Made by a program: the position numbers and the translations under genes
The notes under the pieces: generated by a model
The model's input: the letters and a program-made list of their open reading frames with translations, nothing else
Database searches by the model: none
Told to the model about the DNA's origin: nothing
Shown: piece after piece, positions 24,898 through 33,097 of the stretch
Position numbering within the stretch: position 1 is the first letter of the stretch
Layout: every line of letters starts with the position of its first letter
Source: Rhizobium sp. BG4
GTDB lineage: Bacteria; Pseudomonadota; Alphaproteobacteria; Rhizobiales; Rhizobiaceae
DNA: 64,000 bases
Assembly (NCBI RefSeq): GCF_016864575.1
Contig: NZ_CP044126.1
Coordinates: forward strand, 186,001-250,000
Direction of reading: 5' to 3'

Positions 24898-25932
24898 CTA
24901 GGCCCGCTCGGGGATCAGCGGCGGAACCTGGATGATTCCCGGCTTGTTCGAGCCTGATTCGATGAGCTCGAAGACCTTGGTCAGCATACCCGGCACATCC
25001 TGGCGTACCATCTCGATGCCGTTGCCGAGCAGGGTGACGAAGGGATCCCAGTCGAAGCAGCCGAGCACGAGATTGCGGTCGTCGAGATGGCCGGAGCGGC
25101 GGATCCAGCGGATGACGCCTTCAAGCGAGATGGTCGAATTGACGAACATGCCGCGGGCCAGCGCATTGCCCTTCATGGCGAGATCATCCAACGCTTTCTC
25201 AGCTTTCTCAGGGGCATAGCCGCAGGCGAGGATGTGATCCTCCTCGACCGCGACGCCAAGATCGGCATGCGCCTGGCGGAAGCCGCGGATACGCTCAGCG
25301 GTATTGTGATCGCTGCCGCGGCCACCGATGAAGAGCAGCGGCTCCTTCTTGCCGAGCCGCTCCTCGCAATTCATCAGGATGCGGCGGGTGAGCTCGCGCG
25401 CGCCGGCGAAATTGTCGGAGATGACGGATGGTGCAAGGGCGCCCGGAAGGTCGAGATTGAGGCTGCGCACACCGGCGGCGGCGCACATTTCCGTGATTTT
25501 ATCGGGGTCCGTCGCACCCGTCGCGATCAGGCATTCGACCTGATAGGAGAGCATTGTACGCGCCGCCTCGATCTCCAGTTCGGGATCGCGCCGCGTGCAG
25601 GTGATGATCGGAAAAAGGCCGCGGGCGCGCGCCATGTCTTCGAACAGTTCGACGATCGAGCCGAAGTAGCGGTTATCGTATTTCGGCACGAGCATGCCGA
25701 TGATGTGAGACTTTTCGCGCCTTAGAAGGCTTGCCTGCATGTTCAGCGCATAGCCCTGTTCCTCGGCGATTTTCATGATCTTTTCGGCAAGCTGCGTGCT
25801 GATCCGGCGCTTCTTCCAATTGCCATTGAGAACGGCGCTGACGGCGCTGGCGGAGGTGCCCGCGAGCTCCGCCAGATCGTAGATCGTCGTCCTCTTGGCC
25901 TGCTTTACGTGATTCAAAATTTGCTTCTCCAT
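24898..25932 (-). CDS. LacI-family transcription regulator
   Basis: 344 residues. The helix-turn-helix (TIYDLAELAGTSASAVSAVLNG, near residues 16-37) is slightly unlike classical LacI but in the right place. The rest is a periplasmic-binding-protein-like sensor domain (IGMLVPKYDNRYFGSIVELFEDMARARG). The frame is open to a TTG at 25953; ATG 25930-25932 (MEKQILNHV) is chosen, with no clear ribosome site for either. It faces the sugar ABC operon across 260 bases holding a 30-bp near-perfect palindrome. A pentose or pentitol is the likely inducer by context. Confidence 0.9.
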   Translation of the reverse strand: MEKQILNHVKQAKRTTIYDLAELAGTSASAVSAVLNGNWKKRRISTQLAEKIMKIAEEQGYALNMQASLLRREKSHIIGMLVPKYDNRYFGSIVELFEDMARARGLFPIITCTRRDPELEIEAARTMLSYQVECLIATGATDPDKITEMCAAAGVRSLNLDLPGALAPSVISDNFAGARELTRRILMNCEERLGKKEPLLFIGGRGSDHNTAERIRGFRQAHADLGVAVEEDHILACGYAPEKAEKALDDLAMKGNALARGMFVNSTISLEGVIRWIRRSGHLDDRNLVLGCFDWDPFVTLLGNGIEMVRQDVPGMLTKVFELIESGSNKPGIIQVPPLIPERA

Positions 25933-25978
25933 TTCGACGTAACTTGACACCAATCGAGAGAAGTGGCAATTCTTGCTT

Positions 25979-26008
25979 CATCGATTGAGCAAGCTTGCGC
26001 AATCGATG
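25979..26008. promoter_or_regulatory. 30-bp near-perfect palindrome, probable LacI-family operator
   Basis: Outer arms CATCGATTG (25979-25987) and CAATCGATG (26000-26008) flank an inner perfect palindrome GCAAGCTTGC (25989-25998). Only positions 25988 and 25999 break the symmetry. A further CAATCGA copy lies at 25951-25957, close to the regulator start. The site is about 45 bases from the regulator gene and 185 from the transporter operon. Confidence 0.6.
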
Positions 26009-26192
26009 TTACAAGCTGGCCTCATTGCCGGCGCAGGGAGGTATTTCTAAGAAGCTGCGGACTCCGGGTCCTTTCGCAGGGGTGTTTCGCTTTGCCTTTC
26101 GTGGGGCGGCGGGGACGGTGGCGAATGCGCGGTAACCGTGGCGACTGGCAGCAATGCCTGGGCCTGTTTTCGAACACACCAAGGAGGAGAAA

Positions 26193-27239
26193 ATGAACTA
26201 TCGCAATTTGCTTTTGGCCTCGGCGACCGTCGTCATGGGCTTTGCCGGTGCGGCGTCCGCACAGGAAGCGTCCACCGTTGCCTTCCTGATGCCCGACCAG
26301 GCATCGACGCGCTACGAGCAGCATGACTTCCCGGGCTTCAAGGCCGAGATGGAAAAGCTCTGCGCCAAGTGCACCGTCGTCTATCAGAACGCCAATGCCG
26401 ATGCCTCGCTTCAGCAGCAGCAGTTCAATTCCGTGATCGCCCAGGGCGCCAAGGTGATCGTCCTTGACCCGGTCGATTCCGCGGCCGCAGCCGGTCTCGT
26501 CGAGATCGCCCAGTCGCAGGGTGTCAAGGTTATCGCCTATGACCGCCCGATCCCGGACAAGCCGGCCGACTTCTACGTTTCCTTCGATAACGAAGGTATC
26601 GGCTACGCGATCGCCAAGTCGCTGGTCGAGCACCTGAAGAAGGAAGGCGTTGCCGATGGCGCAGGTGTTCTGCAGATCAACGGTTCGCCGACCGATGCCG
26701 CTGCCGGCCTCATCCGCGACGGCATTCATCGCGGTCTGAAGGAATCCGCCTACAAGACGCTCGCTGAATATGACACGCCGGAATGGGCGCCGCCGAAGGC
26801 TCAGGAATGGGCTGCCGGCCAGATCACCCGCTTCGGCGCCGATATCAAGGGCGTCGTGGCCGCCAATGACGGCACCGGCGGTGGCGCAATTGCCGCATTC
26901 AAGGCTGCTGGCGTCAAGCCGGTTCCGCCGATCACCGGCAATGACGCAACGATCGCTGCGCTGCAGCTGATCATTTCAGGCGATCAGTACAACACGATCT
27001 CGAAGCCTTCCGAAATCGTTGCGGCGGCGGCTGCCAAGGTGGCCGTGCAGATGCTGAAGGGTGAAACGCCGGAAGCCAAGACGACGCTCTACAAGACGCC
27101 GTCCGAGCTGTTCATTCCTGCCGTCGTGACGCAGGAAAACATCAAGGCTGAAATCTTCGACAAGAAGATCCAGACGGCTGATCAGATCTGCACCGGCGAA
27201 TATGCCGACGGCTGCAAGAAGCTCGGCATCACCAACTAA
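26193..27239 (+). CDS. Sugar ABC substrate-binding protein (RbsB/XylF type)
   Basis: 348 residues. Signal peptide MNYRNLLLASATVVMGFAGA with cleavage after ASAQ precedes a ribose/xylose-type periplasmic binding fold (VAFLMPDQASTRYE, VIVLDPVDSAAAAGLVE, VIAYDRPI, VVAANDGTGGGAI). The YDRPI and DxxDP motifs resemble XylF. AAGGAGGAG precedes ATG 26193. With a dehydrogenase and pentulose kinase downstream, a pentose or pentitol is the likely ligand. A C-terminal Cys pair (C343-like in YADGCKK and QICTGEY) may form a disulfide. Confidence 0.92.
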   Translation: MNYRNLLLASATVVMGFAGAASAQEASTVAFLMPDQASTRYEQHDFPGFKAEMEKLCAKCTVVYQNANADASLQQQQFNSVIAQGAKVIVLDPVDSAAAAGLVEIAQSQGVKVIAYDRPIPDKPADFYVSFDNEGIGYAIAKSLVEHLKKEGVADGAGVLQINGSPTDAAAGLIRDGIHRGLKESAYKTLAEYDTPEWAPPKAQEWAAGQITRFGADIKGVVAANDGTGGGAIAAFKAAGVKPVPPITGNDATIAALQLIISGDQYNTISKPSEIVAAAAAKVAVQMLKGETPEAKTTLYKTPSELFIPAVVTQENIKAEIFDKKIQTADQICTGEYADGCKKLGITN

Positions 27240-27252
27240 ATCTGCCTATAGT

Positions 27253-27279
27253 GTCCGGCCGCGATCGCCGCGGCCGGAC
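27253..27279 (+). other. Intercistronic hairpin after sugar-binding protein gene
   Basis: Perfect 11-bp GC-rich stem (27253-27263 with 27269-27279) around a 5-base loop, 14 bases after the binding-protein stop and 29 before the ATPase start. No T-run follows. Confidence 0.55.
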
Positions 27280-27307
27280 GTTTCCCGGGCAAGAAGGGCT
27301 TCAGCCA

Positions 27308-28126
27308 ATGGTTACCGTTAAGGGTATGCCGGAGAAGGGACAGACGATCCTCCGGCTCAGCAATGTTTCCAAGAATTTCGGCGCGGTTTCGGCGCTGACC
27401 GATATCGACCTCGAGGTCAAGGCGGGCGAGGTCGTGGCGCTGGTCGGCGACAACGGCGCCGGCAAGTCGACGCTCGTCAAGGTTCTCGCCGGTGTGCACC
27501 AGCCGTCGTCGGGCAGCATCGAATTCTGCGGCCAGAACGTGACGCTCGACAGTCCGGGCAGGGCGCTCGAGCTCGGCATTGCCACGGTCTTCCAGGATCT
27601 GGCGCTCTGCGAAAATCTCGATGTCGTCGCCAATCTTTTCCTCGGCCACGAACTGTCGCCCTGGAGCCTCGACGAGGTGGCCATGGAAGTGCGCGCCTGG
27701 ACGCTGCTTCGCGAACTCGCCGCCCGCATCCCCTCGGTACGTGAGCCGATCGCCTCGCTCTCCGGCGGCCAGCGCCAGACGGTGGCGATTGCCCGCTCGC
27801 TGCTGCTCGACCCGAAGATCATCATGCTCGACGAGCCGACCGCCGCACTCGGCGTGGCGCAGACAGCCGAAGTGCTGAACCTGATCGAGCGGGTGCGCGA
27901 GCGCGGCCTCGGCGTCATCATCATCAGCCACAACATGGAGGACGTGCGCGCTGTCGCGGACCGCATCGTCGTTCTCCGCCTCGGCCGCAACAACGGCGTC
28001 TTCACGCCCGATGCGTCCAACCAGGAACTCGTCGCCTCCATCACCGGCGCGACGGAAAACTCCGTATCCCGGCGCCTCGAGCGCAAGAGCAGCACGGCCC
28101 AGGAAAACAGCGGGAGCCCGGCATGA
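27308..28126 (+). CDS. Sugar ABC transporter ATPase (single-domain, carbohydrate type)
   Basis: 272 residues with one nucleotide-binding domain: Walker A GDNGAGKST, signature LSGGQRQTVAIARS, Walker B IIMLDEPTAALG and switch His in IISHNMEDV. E. coli RbsA and XylG carry two such domains in tandem; this shorter form must work as a dimer, as in the FrcA-type rhizobial transporters. ATG 27308 has AAGGG upstream; the frame is open to 27251 without a better start. It overlaps the permease start by four bases (ATGA). Confidence 0.9.
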   Translation: MVTVKGMPEKGQTILRLSNVSKNFGAVSALTDIDLEVKAGEVVALVGDNGAGKSTLVKVLAGVHQPSSGSIEFCGQNVTLDSPGRALELGIATVFQDLALCENLDVVANLFLGHELSPWSLDEVAMEVRAWTLLRELAARIPSVREPIASLSGGQRQTVAIARSLLLDPKIIMLDEPTAALGVAQTAEVLNLIERVRERGLGVIIISHNMEDVRAVADRIVVLRLGRNNGVFTPDASNQELVASITGATENSVSRRLERKSSTAQENSGSPA

Positions 28127-29379
28127 GCCAGAAACCATCCACGGCAGCACCGGCTGCCGCACTCGACCGCAGCGATGAGCGCGTCCGTCACGACGACAGC
28201 ATCGGCGCCATGATCAAGGCCTTCTTCGATCGTGTCCGTTCGGGCGATCTCGGCATGCTGCCGGTCGTTGTCGGCCTGATCGTCATCTCGACGGTCTTCT
28301 CGATCCTCAACCCGGTCTTCCTCGCCCCGAACAATCTCGTCAACCTGCTGTTCGACTGTGCTACCGTCGGCGTCATCTCGCTTGGCATCGTCTGCGTGCT
28401 GATGCTCGGCGAAATCGACCTCTCGGTGGGATCGATGAGCGGCCTTTCCTCGGCAATTCTCGGCGTCCTCTGGGTCAATACCGGCTGGCCGCTGCCGCTC
28501 GCAATCGCCGTCGCCATCGTCGCCGGCATCGTCGTCGGTTCGCTCTACGCCGTGCTCTATAACAGGCTGGGAATGCCGAGCTTCGTCGCGACGCTGGCCG
28601 GTCTGCTGGCACTGCTCGGCATGCAGCTCTACATCCTCGGTCCGACGGGCAGTATCAACCTGCCTTTCGCCTCGTCGCTCGTCCGCTTCGGCCAGATCCT
28701 CGTGATGCCGGCATGGCTTTCGCATCTGCTCGCGCTGCTGCCCGGTTTGATCCTTGTTGTCAACGGCCTGCGCAAGCGCCAGCAGCGCCAGTCCGTGAAC
28801 CTTTCGCAGGCGCCGCTCGGTGCGCTGGTCGTCAAGGCGGTGGTTCTGACCGCGGCGCTCGAATTCGCCGCCTATTATCTCAATCTCGGCCGCGGCGTGC
28901 CGTGGATGTTCGGCCTGTTCGTCGCGATCGCCGTCATCCTCAACTACGCGCTGACGCGCACTCAGTGGGGCCGCTCGATGTTTGCAGTCGGCGGCAATCG
29001 TGAAGCTGCGCGCCGCGCGGGTATCAACGTACGCCGGATCTATCTCAGCGCCTTCGTGCTCTGCTCGACGCTGGCGACGATCGGCGGTATCCTGTCTGCC
29101 TCGCGTCTTGCCTCGTCCAGCCAGCAGGCCGGCACCGGCGACGTCAACCTGAACGCCATCGCCGCGGCCGTCATCGGCGGCACCAGCCTCTTCGGCGGCC
29201 GTGGCAGCGCCTATTCCGCGCTGCTCGGCATCATCGTCATCCAGGCCATTTCCAACGGCCTGACGCTTCTCAATCTTAGCTCGTCGCTGCGCTACATGAT
29301 CACCGGCGCCGTTCTTGCGATCGCCGTCATCGTCGACTCGCTTGCCCGCCGCTCACGTGTCAGCCACGGCCGCGCCTGA
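28123..29379 (+). CDS. Sugar ABC permease (XylH/FrcB type)
   Basis: 418 residues with about ten membrane helices, larger than RbsC (about 320) and in the XylH range. Typical stretches include GEIDLSVGSMSGLSSAILG and the C-terminal NGLTLLNLSSSLRYMITGAVL. A hydrophilic N terminus of about 50 residues is cytoplasmic. It is coupled to the ATPase by the overlapping ATGA and followed after 27 bases by the dehydrogenase. Confidence 0.92.
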   Translation: MSQKPSTAAPAAALDRSDERVRHDDSIGAMIKAFFDRVRSGDLGMLPVVVGLIVISTVFSILNPVFLAPNNLVNLLFDCATVGVISLGIVCVLMLGEIDLSVGSMSGLSSAILGVLWVNTGWPLPLAIAVAIVAGIVVGSLYAVLYNRLGMPSFVATLAGLLALLGMQLYILGPTGSINLPFASSLVRFGQILVMPAWLSHLLALLPGLILVVNGLRKRQQRQSVNLSQAPLGALVVKAVVLTAALEFAAYYLNLGRGVPWMFGLFVAIAVILNYALTRTQWGRSMFAVGGNREAARRAGINVRRIYLSAFVLCSTLATIGGILSASRLASSSQQAGTGDVNLNAIAAAVIGGTSLFGGRGSAYSALLGIIVIQAISNGLTLLNLSSSLRYMITGAVLAIAVIVDSLARRSRVSHGRA

Positions 29380-29406
29380 TCCGCATTTTATGAAGGAGTA
29401 TTTGCC

Positions 29407-30135
29407 ATGACTGGATTGATGAAGGGCAAGGTTGCCGCCATCACGGGTGCCGCATCGGGTATCGGGCTGGAATGCGCCCGCACGCTGCATGCCGAAGGCG
29501 CAACCGTCGTGCTCGTCGACCGCGCCAAGGACAAGCTCGAGGCGCTCTGCAAGGAGATCGGCGAAGGCGCCCTGCCGCTCGTCGTCGATCTGCTCGACGG
29601 TAAGCAGGTTTCCGGCATGCTGCCGCGTATCCTGGAGATCGCCGGAAGGCTCGACGTCTTCCATGCCAATGCCGGCGCCTATATCGGCGGACAGGTGGCA
29701 GAAGGCGACCCTGATGCCTGGGACCGGATGCTGAACCTCAACATCAACGCTGCCTTCCGTTCGGTTCATGCGGTCCTGCCGCACATGATCGAGCAGAAGT
29801 CGGGCGACATCCTGTTTACGAGCTCGATCGCCGGCATGGTGCCCGTCGTCTGGGAGCCGATCTACACGGCCTCGAAATTCGCGGTACAGGCCTTCGTTCA
29901 TTCCACCCGCCGCCAGGTGGCGCCGCATGGCGTGCGCGTCGGCGCGGTTCTGCCGGGTCCGGTGGTGACGGCTCTGCTCGACGACTGGCCGAAGGCCAAG
30001 CTCGACGAGGCGCTTGCCAATGGCAGCCTGATGCAGCCGAAGGAAGTGGCCGACGCCGTGCTCTTCATGCTGTCGCGTCCGCGCAACGTGACGATCCGCG
30101 ATCTGGTGATTTTGCCGAACAGCGTCGATCTCTGA
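29407..30135 (+). CDS. SDR dehydrogenase, probable polyol (pentitol) dehydrogenase
   Basis: 242 residues, classical short-chain dehydrogenase: cofactor motif TGAASGIGLE, HANAGAY, catalytic serine in FTSSIAG, Y153 and K157 (IYTASKFAV). Relatives oxidise ribitol, sorbitol or similar polyols to ketoses. Placed directly before an FGGY pentulose kinase, it would turn a pentitol into a pentulose, for example ribitol to ribulose. GAAGGAG precedes ATG 29407. The exact substrate is inference. Confidence 0.88.
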   Translation: MTGLMKGKVAAITGAASGIGLECARTLHAEGATVVLVDRAKDKLEALCKEIGEGALPLVVDLLDGKQVSGMLPRILEIAGRLDVFHANAGAYIGGQVAEGDPDAWDRMLNLNINAAFRSVHAVLPHMIEQKSGDILFTSSIAGMVPVVWEPIYTASKFAVQAFVHSTRRQVAPHGVRVGAVLPGPVVTALLDDWPKAKLDEALANGSLMQPKEVADAVLFMLSRPRNVTIRDLVILPNSVDL

Positions 30136-30198
30136 ACATCGCAAGGCCCGCTCAAGGGCCGCGATCGACCCTGTTCCGCCTGACCGAAACGAGAGACC

Positions 30199-31833
30199 AT
30201 GAGCGACACATCTCACACGCCACAAGCGGGTGCCAAACACGTCATCGGCGTCGATGTCGGCACCGGCAGTGCCCGCGCCGGACTGTTCGACCTCACCGGC
30301 CGGATGCTGGCTTCCGCCAAGCGGGACATCACGCTGTTCCATGAGCCGGGCTCGATGGTCGAGCAGTCGAGCACGGAGATCTGGGCGGCGGTCTGTGCCT
30401 CCGTGCGCGAAGCCGTGTCGCTGGCCGCTGTCGATCCGGCTTCCGTCGTCGGTCTCGGCTTCGATGCCACTTGTTCGCTCGTCGTTCTAGGCGAGGGCGG
30501 GAAGCCGCTCGCCGTCGGGCCCTCCGAAAATCCTGATAGGGACATCATCGTCTGGATGGACCACCGCGCAGTTCCGCAGGCGGAGCGGATCAACGCGCTG
30601 GGTCACGACGTGCTCCGCTATGTCGGCGGCAAAATCTCTCCTGAAATGGAGACGCCGAAGCTTCTCTGGCTGAAGGAAAACCGCCCCGAGATTTTCGACA
30701 GGGCCTGGCAGTTCTTCGATCTCGCCGATTTCCTGACATGGCGGGCGACCGGCGACCTCTCGCGCTCGACCTGCACCGTCACCTGCAAATGGACCTATCT
30801 GGCGCATGAGAAGCGCTGGGATGCTGGCTATTTCGAAGAGATCGGCCTCGGCGCTCTGGCTGACGAGAACTTCCTCCGCATCGGCCAGTCGATCGTCGAA
30901 CCCGGTTCGCCGCTTGGCCATGGATTGACGGCCGCAGCGGCAGAAGAGCTTGGATTGCCTGTCGGTACGGCGGTCGCCGCCGGTCTGATCGACGCCCATG
31001 CCGGCGGCATCGGCACGGTCGGGATCGGCGGAGGCCCGCAGGCCAATCTCGCCTATGTCTTCGGCACCTCTTCCTGCACCATGACATCGACCTCGGAGCC
31101 GGCTTTCGTGCCAGGCGTTTGGGGGCCGTATTATTCCGCCATGGTGCCGGGGCTCTGGCTCAACGAAGGCGGCCAGAGTGCTGCGGGTGCTGCGATCGAC
31201 CAGCTTCTCTCCTTCCACCCGGCCGCAGCCGAAGCGAAGGAACGCGCCAGGAGCGCCGGTGTGCCGCTCCCCGTCTTCCTGGCGGATCAGGCGGCCGGAA
31301 AGGTTTCTTCCGCATCGGACGCCGTAGCGCTGGCCAAGGGGCTCCACGTCGTCCCGGAATTCCTCGGCAATCGCGCGCCCTTCGCCGATCCGCATGCGCG
31401 GGCGGTCATCACCGGTCTCGGCATGGAACGGGATCTGGACAATCTCGTCTCGCTCTATATCGCTGGCCTCTGCGGCATCGGCTACGGCCTCAGGCAGATT
31501 GTCGATACGCAGGCCGCCGCAGGCGTCAGCGTCGAAAACATCGTCATCAGCGGCGGAGCGGGCCAGCATGACTTCGTGCGCCAGCTGCTCGCCGATGCCA
31601 GCGGCAAGCCCGTCATCGCCACCAAGGCGGACGAGCCGGTGCTGCTGGGGGCGGCAATCCTGGGTTCGGTCGCGGCAGGGCTGTTTAGCGATGTCCGCGA
31701 GGCAATGACCGGTCTGACGGCCGTCGATACGACTTTTGCCCCCGCCGGTGGCGCCCATGCAGCCACGCACACGGCTCGCTATGAAGGGTTCAAGACGCTG
31801 CAGAGCGTCGCCAGCAAGCTTCGGCAGTATTGA
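30199..31833 (+). CDS. FGGY-family pentulose kinase (ribulokinase-like)
   Basis: 544 residues, the length of FGGY ribulokinases. N-terminal phosphate motif GVDVGTGSARAGLFD, substrate region DIIVWMDHRA, catalytic base D265 (GLIDAHAGGIGTVG) and a late ATP-binding motif (NIVISGGAGQHDFVRQLLAD). It phosphorylates a pentulose with ATP, feeding the pentose phosphate pathway. It follows the SDR gene by 63 bases and is the last enzyme of the operon. Between its stop and the next gene there is only a weak 6-bp hairpin (31849-31866), so read-through into the GH10 gene is possible. Confidence 0.9.
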   Translation: MSDTSHTPQAGAKHVIGVDVGTGSARAGLFDLTGRMLASAKRDITLFHEPGSMVEQSSTEIWAAVCASVREAVSLAAVDPASVVGLGFDATCSLVVLGEGGKPLAVGPSENPDRDIIVWMDHRAVPQAERINALGHDVLRYVGGKISPEMETPKLLWLKENRPEIFDRAWQFFDLADFLTWRATGDLSRSTCTVTCKWTYLAHEKRWDAGYFEEIGLGALADENFLRIGQSIVEPGSPLGHGLTAAAAEELGLPVGTAVAAGLIDAHAGGIGTVGIGGGPQANLAYVFGTSSCTMTSTSEPAFVPGVWGPYYSAMVPGLWLNEGGQSAAGAAIDQLLSFHPAAAEAKERARSAGVPLPVFLADQAAGKVSSASDAVALAKGLHVVPEFLGNRAPFADPHARAVITGLGMERDLDNLVSLYIAGLCGIGYGLRQIVDTQAAAGVSVENIVISGGAGQHDFVRQLLADASGKPVIATKADEPVLLGAAILGSVAAGLFSDVREAMTGLTAVDTTFAPAGGAHAATHTARYEGFKTLQSVASKLRQY

Positions 31834-31907
31834 TGGCAAGTATTTCGCCGAATACTGCGGATAAAGGCAGTCCTAAATTAGCAAATAAATAACGGAAGAA
31901 ACCGAAG

Positions 31908-33065
31908 ATGCTCCGCGATCAGGTGGAGCATCTTGCGATGACGCGGCGGTTTGGCAGACGATCGATGCTGACGGGGCTGGCGGCGGTAGCCGCAGCCGCT
32001 GCCTTTCCGCGTGCGGCAGCCACGGCATGGAGCCCTGCTATGTCCGGTTTGAACGCCCATCTCGCGCCGCAGGGCCGGTACTTCGGCACGGCAGTCAGGA
32101 TCGACCAGCTGCGCGAGCGTTCGGCTTTACGCAACGCGGTGCTGCAGAATTGCGGCGCGGTGACGCCGGAGATCGATCTGAAATGGGCAGCGCTCGAATG
32201 GAACCGCGGCGCCTATAATTTCCAGCCGGTCGACGAGCTGATCGGCATGGCAAACGAAAGCGGCATCGCGGTGCACGGCCACACGCTGCTCTGGGGCCAA
32301 AGCGTACCGCCCTGGGCGATGGAACATATGGCCGCCAATCCGGGCGACTGGTCCGTCATCTCGACTTACATGCAGGCAGTGCTCTCGCATTTCGGCGGCA
32401 GGATCGGCCGTTGGGATCTGCTGAACGAGGTCGTCGACACTGCCGAAAGCGACAGTCTTCGCCGAAACATCTTCTACAAAACTTTCGGCCCCGACTATGT
32501 CGAGCGCGCGCTGGCGGAAGCCCGCCAGCATGCGCCGCAGGCGAAGTTCCTGATCAACGAGTACAGTCTCGAGTATGACAATCCTGTCGATGCGGCGCGC
32601 CGCGTTGCGGTGCTGCGGCTTCTCGAGCGGTTGAAGCGGGCAGAGCTACCTTTTGACGGCCTCGGCGTTCAGGCGCATCTCGATCTCACCAAGGGCAGGG
32701 TGAAGCGCAGTACGATCAAGCCGTTCCTGGAGGCGGCGGCCGATCTGGGGCTGGAGATATTCGTCTCGGAGCTGGATATTCAGGAAGCCGATCTCAGTGT
32801 GCCCAAGGCGGTGCGTGACCGGAAGGTGTCGGACGAGGTTCGCCGCTATTTGGACATCGTGCTCGAAGTCCCCGCGGTCAAAGGCATCACCTCCTGGGGG
32901 CTGTCGGACGGTCTCTCCTGGCTCAATTCGGACGAATACAGGCGCCGTGACGTCAAGGGTGCCGCGACGTCGAGCAATCGCGGTCTGCCCTTCGATGCCG
33001 AGATGCGGCCGAAGGAGCTCTATTACGCGATGAACTCCGCTTTCTCCGAGGCGAGCATCGGCTGA
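31908..33065 (+). CDS. GH10 glycoside hydrolase (xylanase family), Tat-exported
   Basis: Up to 385 residues. A twin-arginine signal (RRFGRRSMLTGLAAVAAAAAF) precedes a full GH10 barrel. The acid/base is E174 (GRWDLLNEVVDT) and the nucleophile is E288 (FVSELDIQEAD). Substrate-binding signatures HGHTLLWGQ and the late SWGLSDGLSWL are intact, so it should be an active endo-beta-1,4-xylanase or related enzyme. ATG 31908 has GGAAG upstream; ATG 31938 with GGAG is an alternative that would start right before the Tat motif. It lacks carbohydrate-binding modules. The next genes, on the opposite strand, make UDP-pentoses and a polysaccharide synthase, so tailoring of a self-made polymer is as likely as plant-xylan attack. 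Confidence 0.92.
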   Translation: MLRDQVEHLAMTRRFGRRSMLTGLAAVAAAAAFPRAAATAWSPAMSGLNAHLAPQGRYFGTAVRIDQLRERSALRNAVLQNCGAVTPEIDLKWAALEWNRGAYNFQPVDELIGMANESGIAVHGHTLLWGQSVPPWAMEHMAANPGDWSVISTYMQAVLSHFGGRIGRWDLLNEVVDTAESDSLRRNIFYKTFGPDYVERALAEARQHAPQAKFLINEYSLEYDNPVDAARRVAVLRLLERLKRAELPFDGLGVQAHLDLTKGRVKRSTIKPFLEAAADLGLEIFVSELDIQEADLSVPKAVRDRKVSDEVRRYLDIVLEVPAVKGITSWGLSDGLSWLNSDEYRRRDVKGAATSSNRGLPFDAEMRPKELYYAMNSAFSEASIG

Positions 33066-33068
33066 AAG

Positions 33069-33090
33069 GGGAGCCGGCGGACCGGCTCCC
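33069..33090. terminator. Bidirectional hairpin between GH10 and epimerase genes
   Basis: Perfect 9-bp stem (33069-33077 with 33082-33090) with loop CGGA, between the two converging stops. Confidence 0.55.
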
Positions 33091-33097
33091 GCAGGCG

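Noticed and set aside
27301..28725. 474-codon minus-strand frame across the sugar ABC genes
   Set aside because: Composition is Arg/Ser/Asp-rich and it spans two real plus-strand genes and their junction; antisense artefact.
30487..31839. 450-codon minus-strand frame opposite the pentulose kinase
   Set aside because: Antisense to an intact FGGY kinase with complete motifs.
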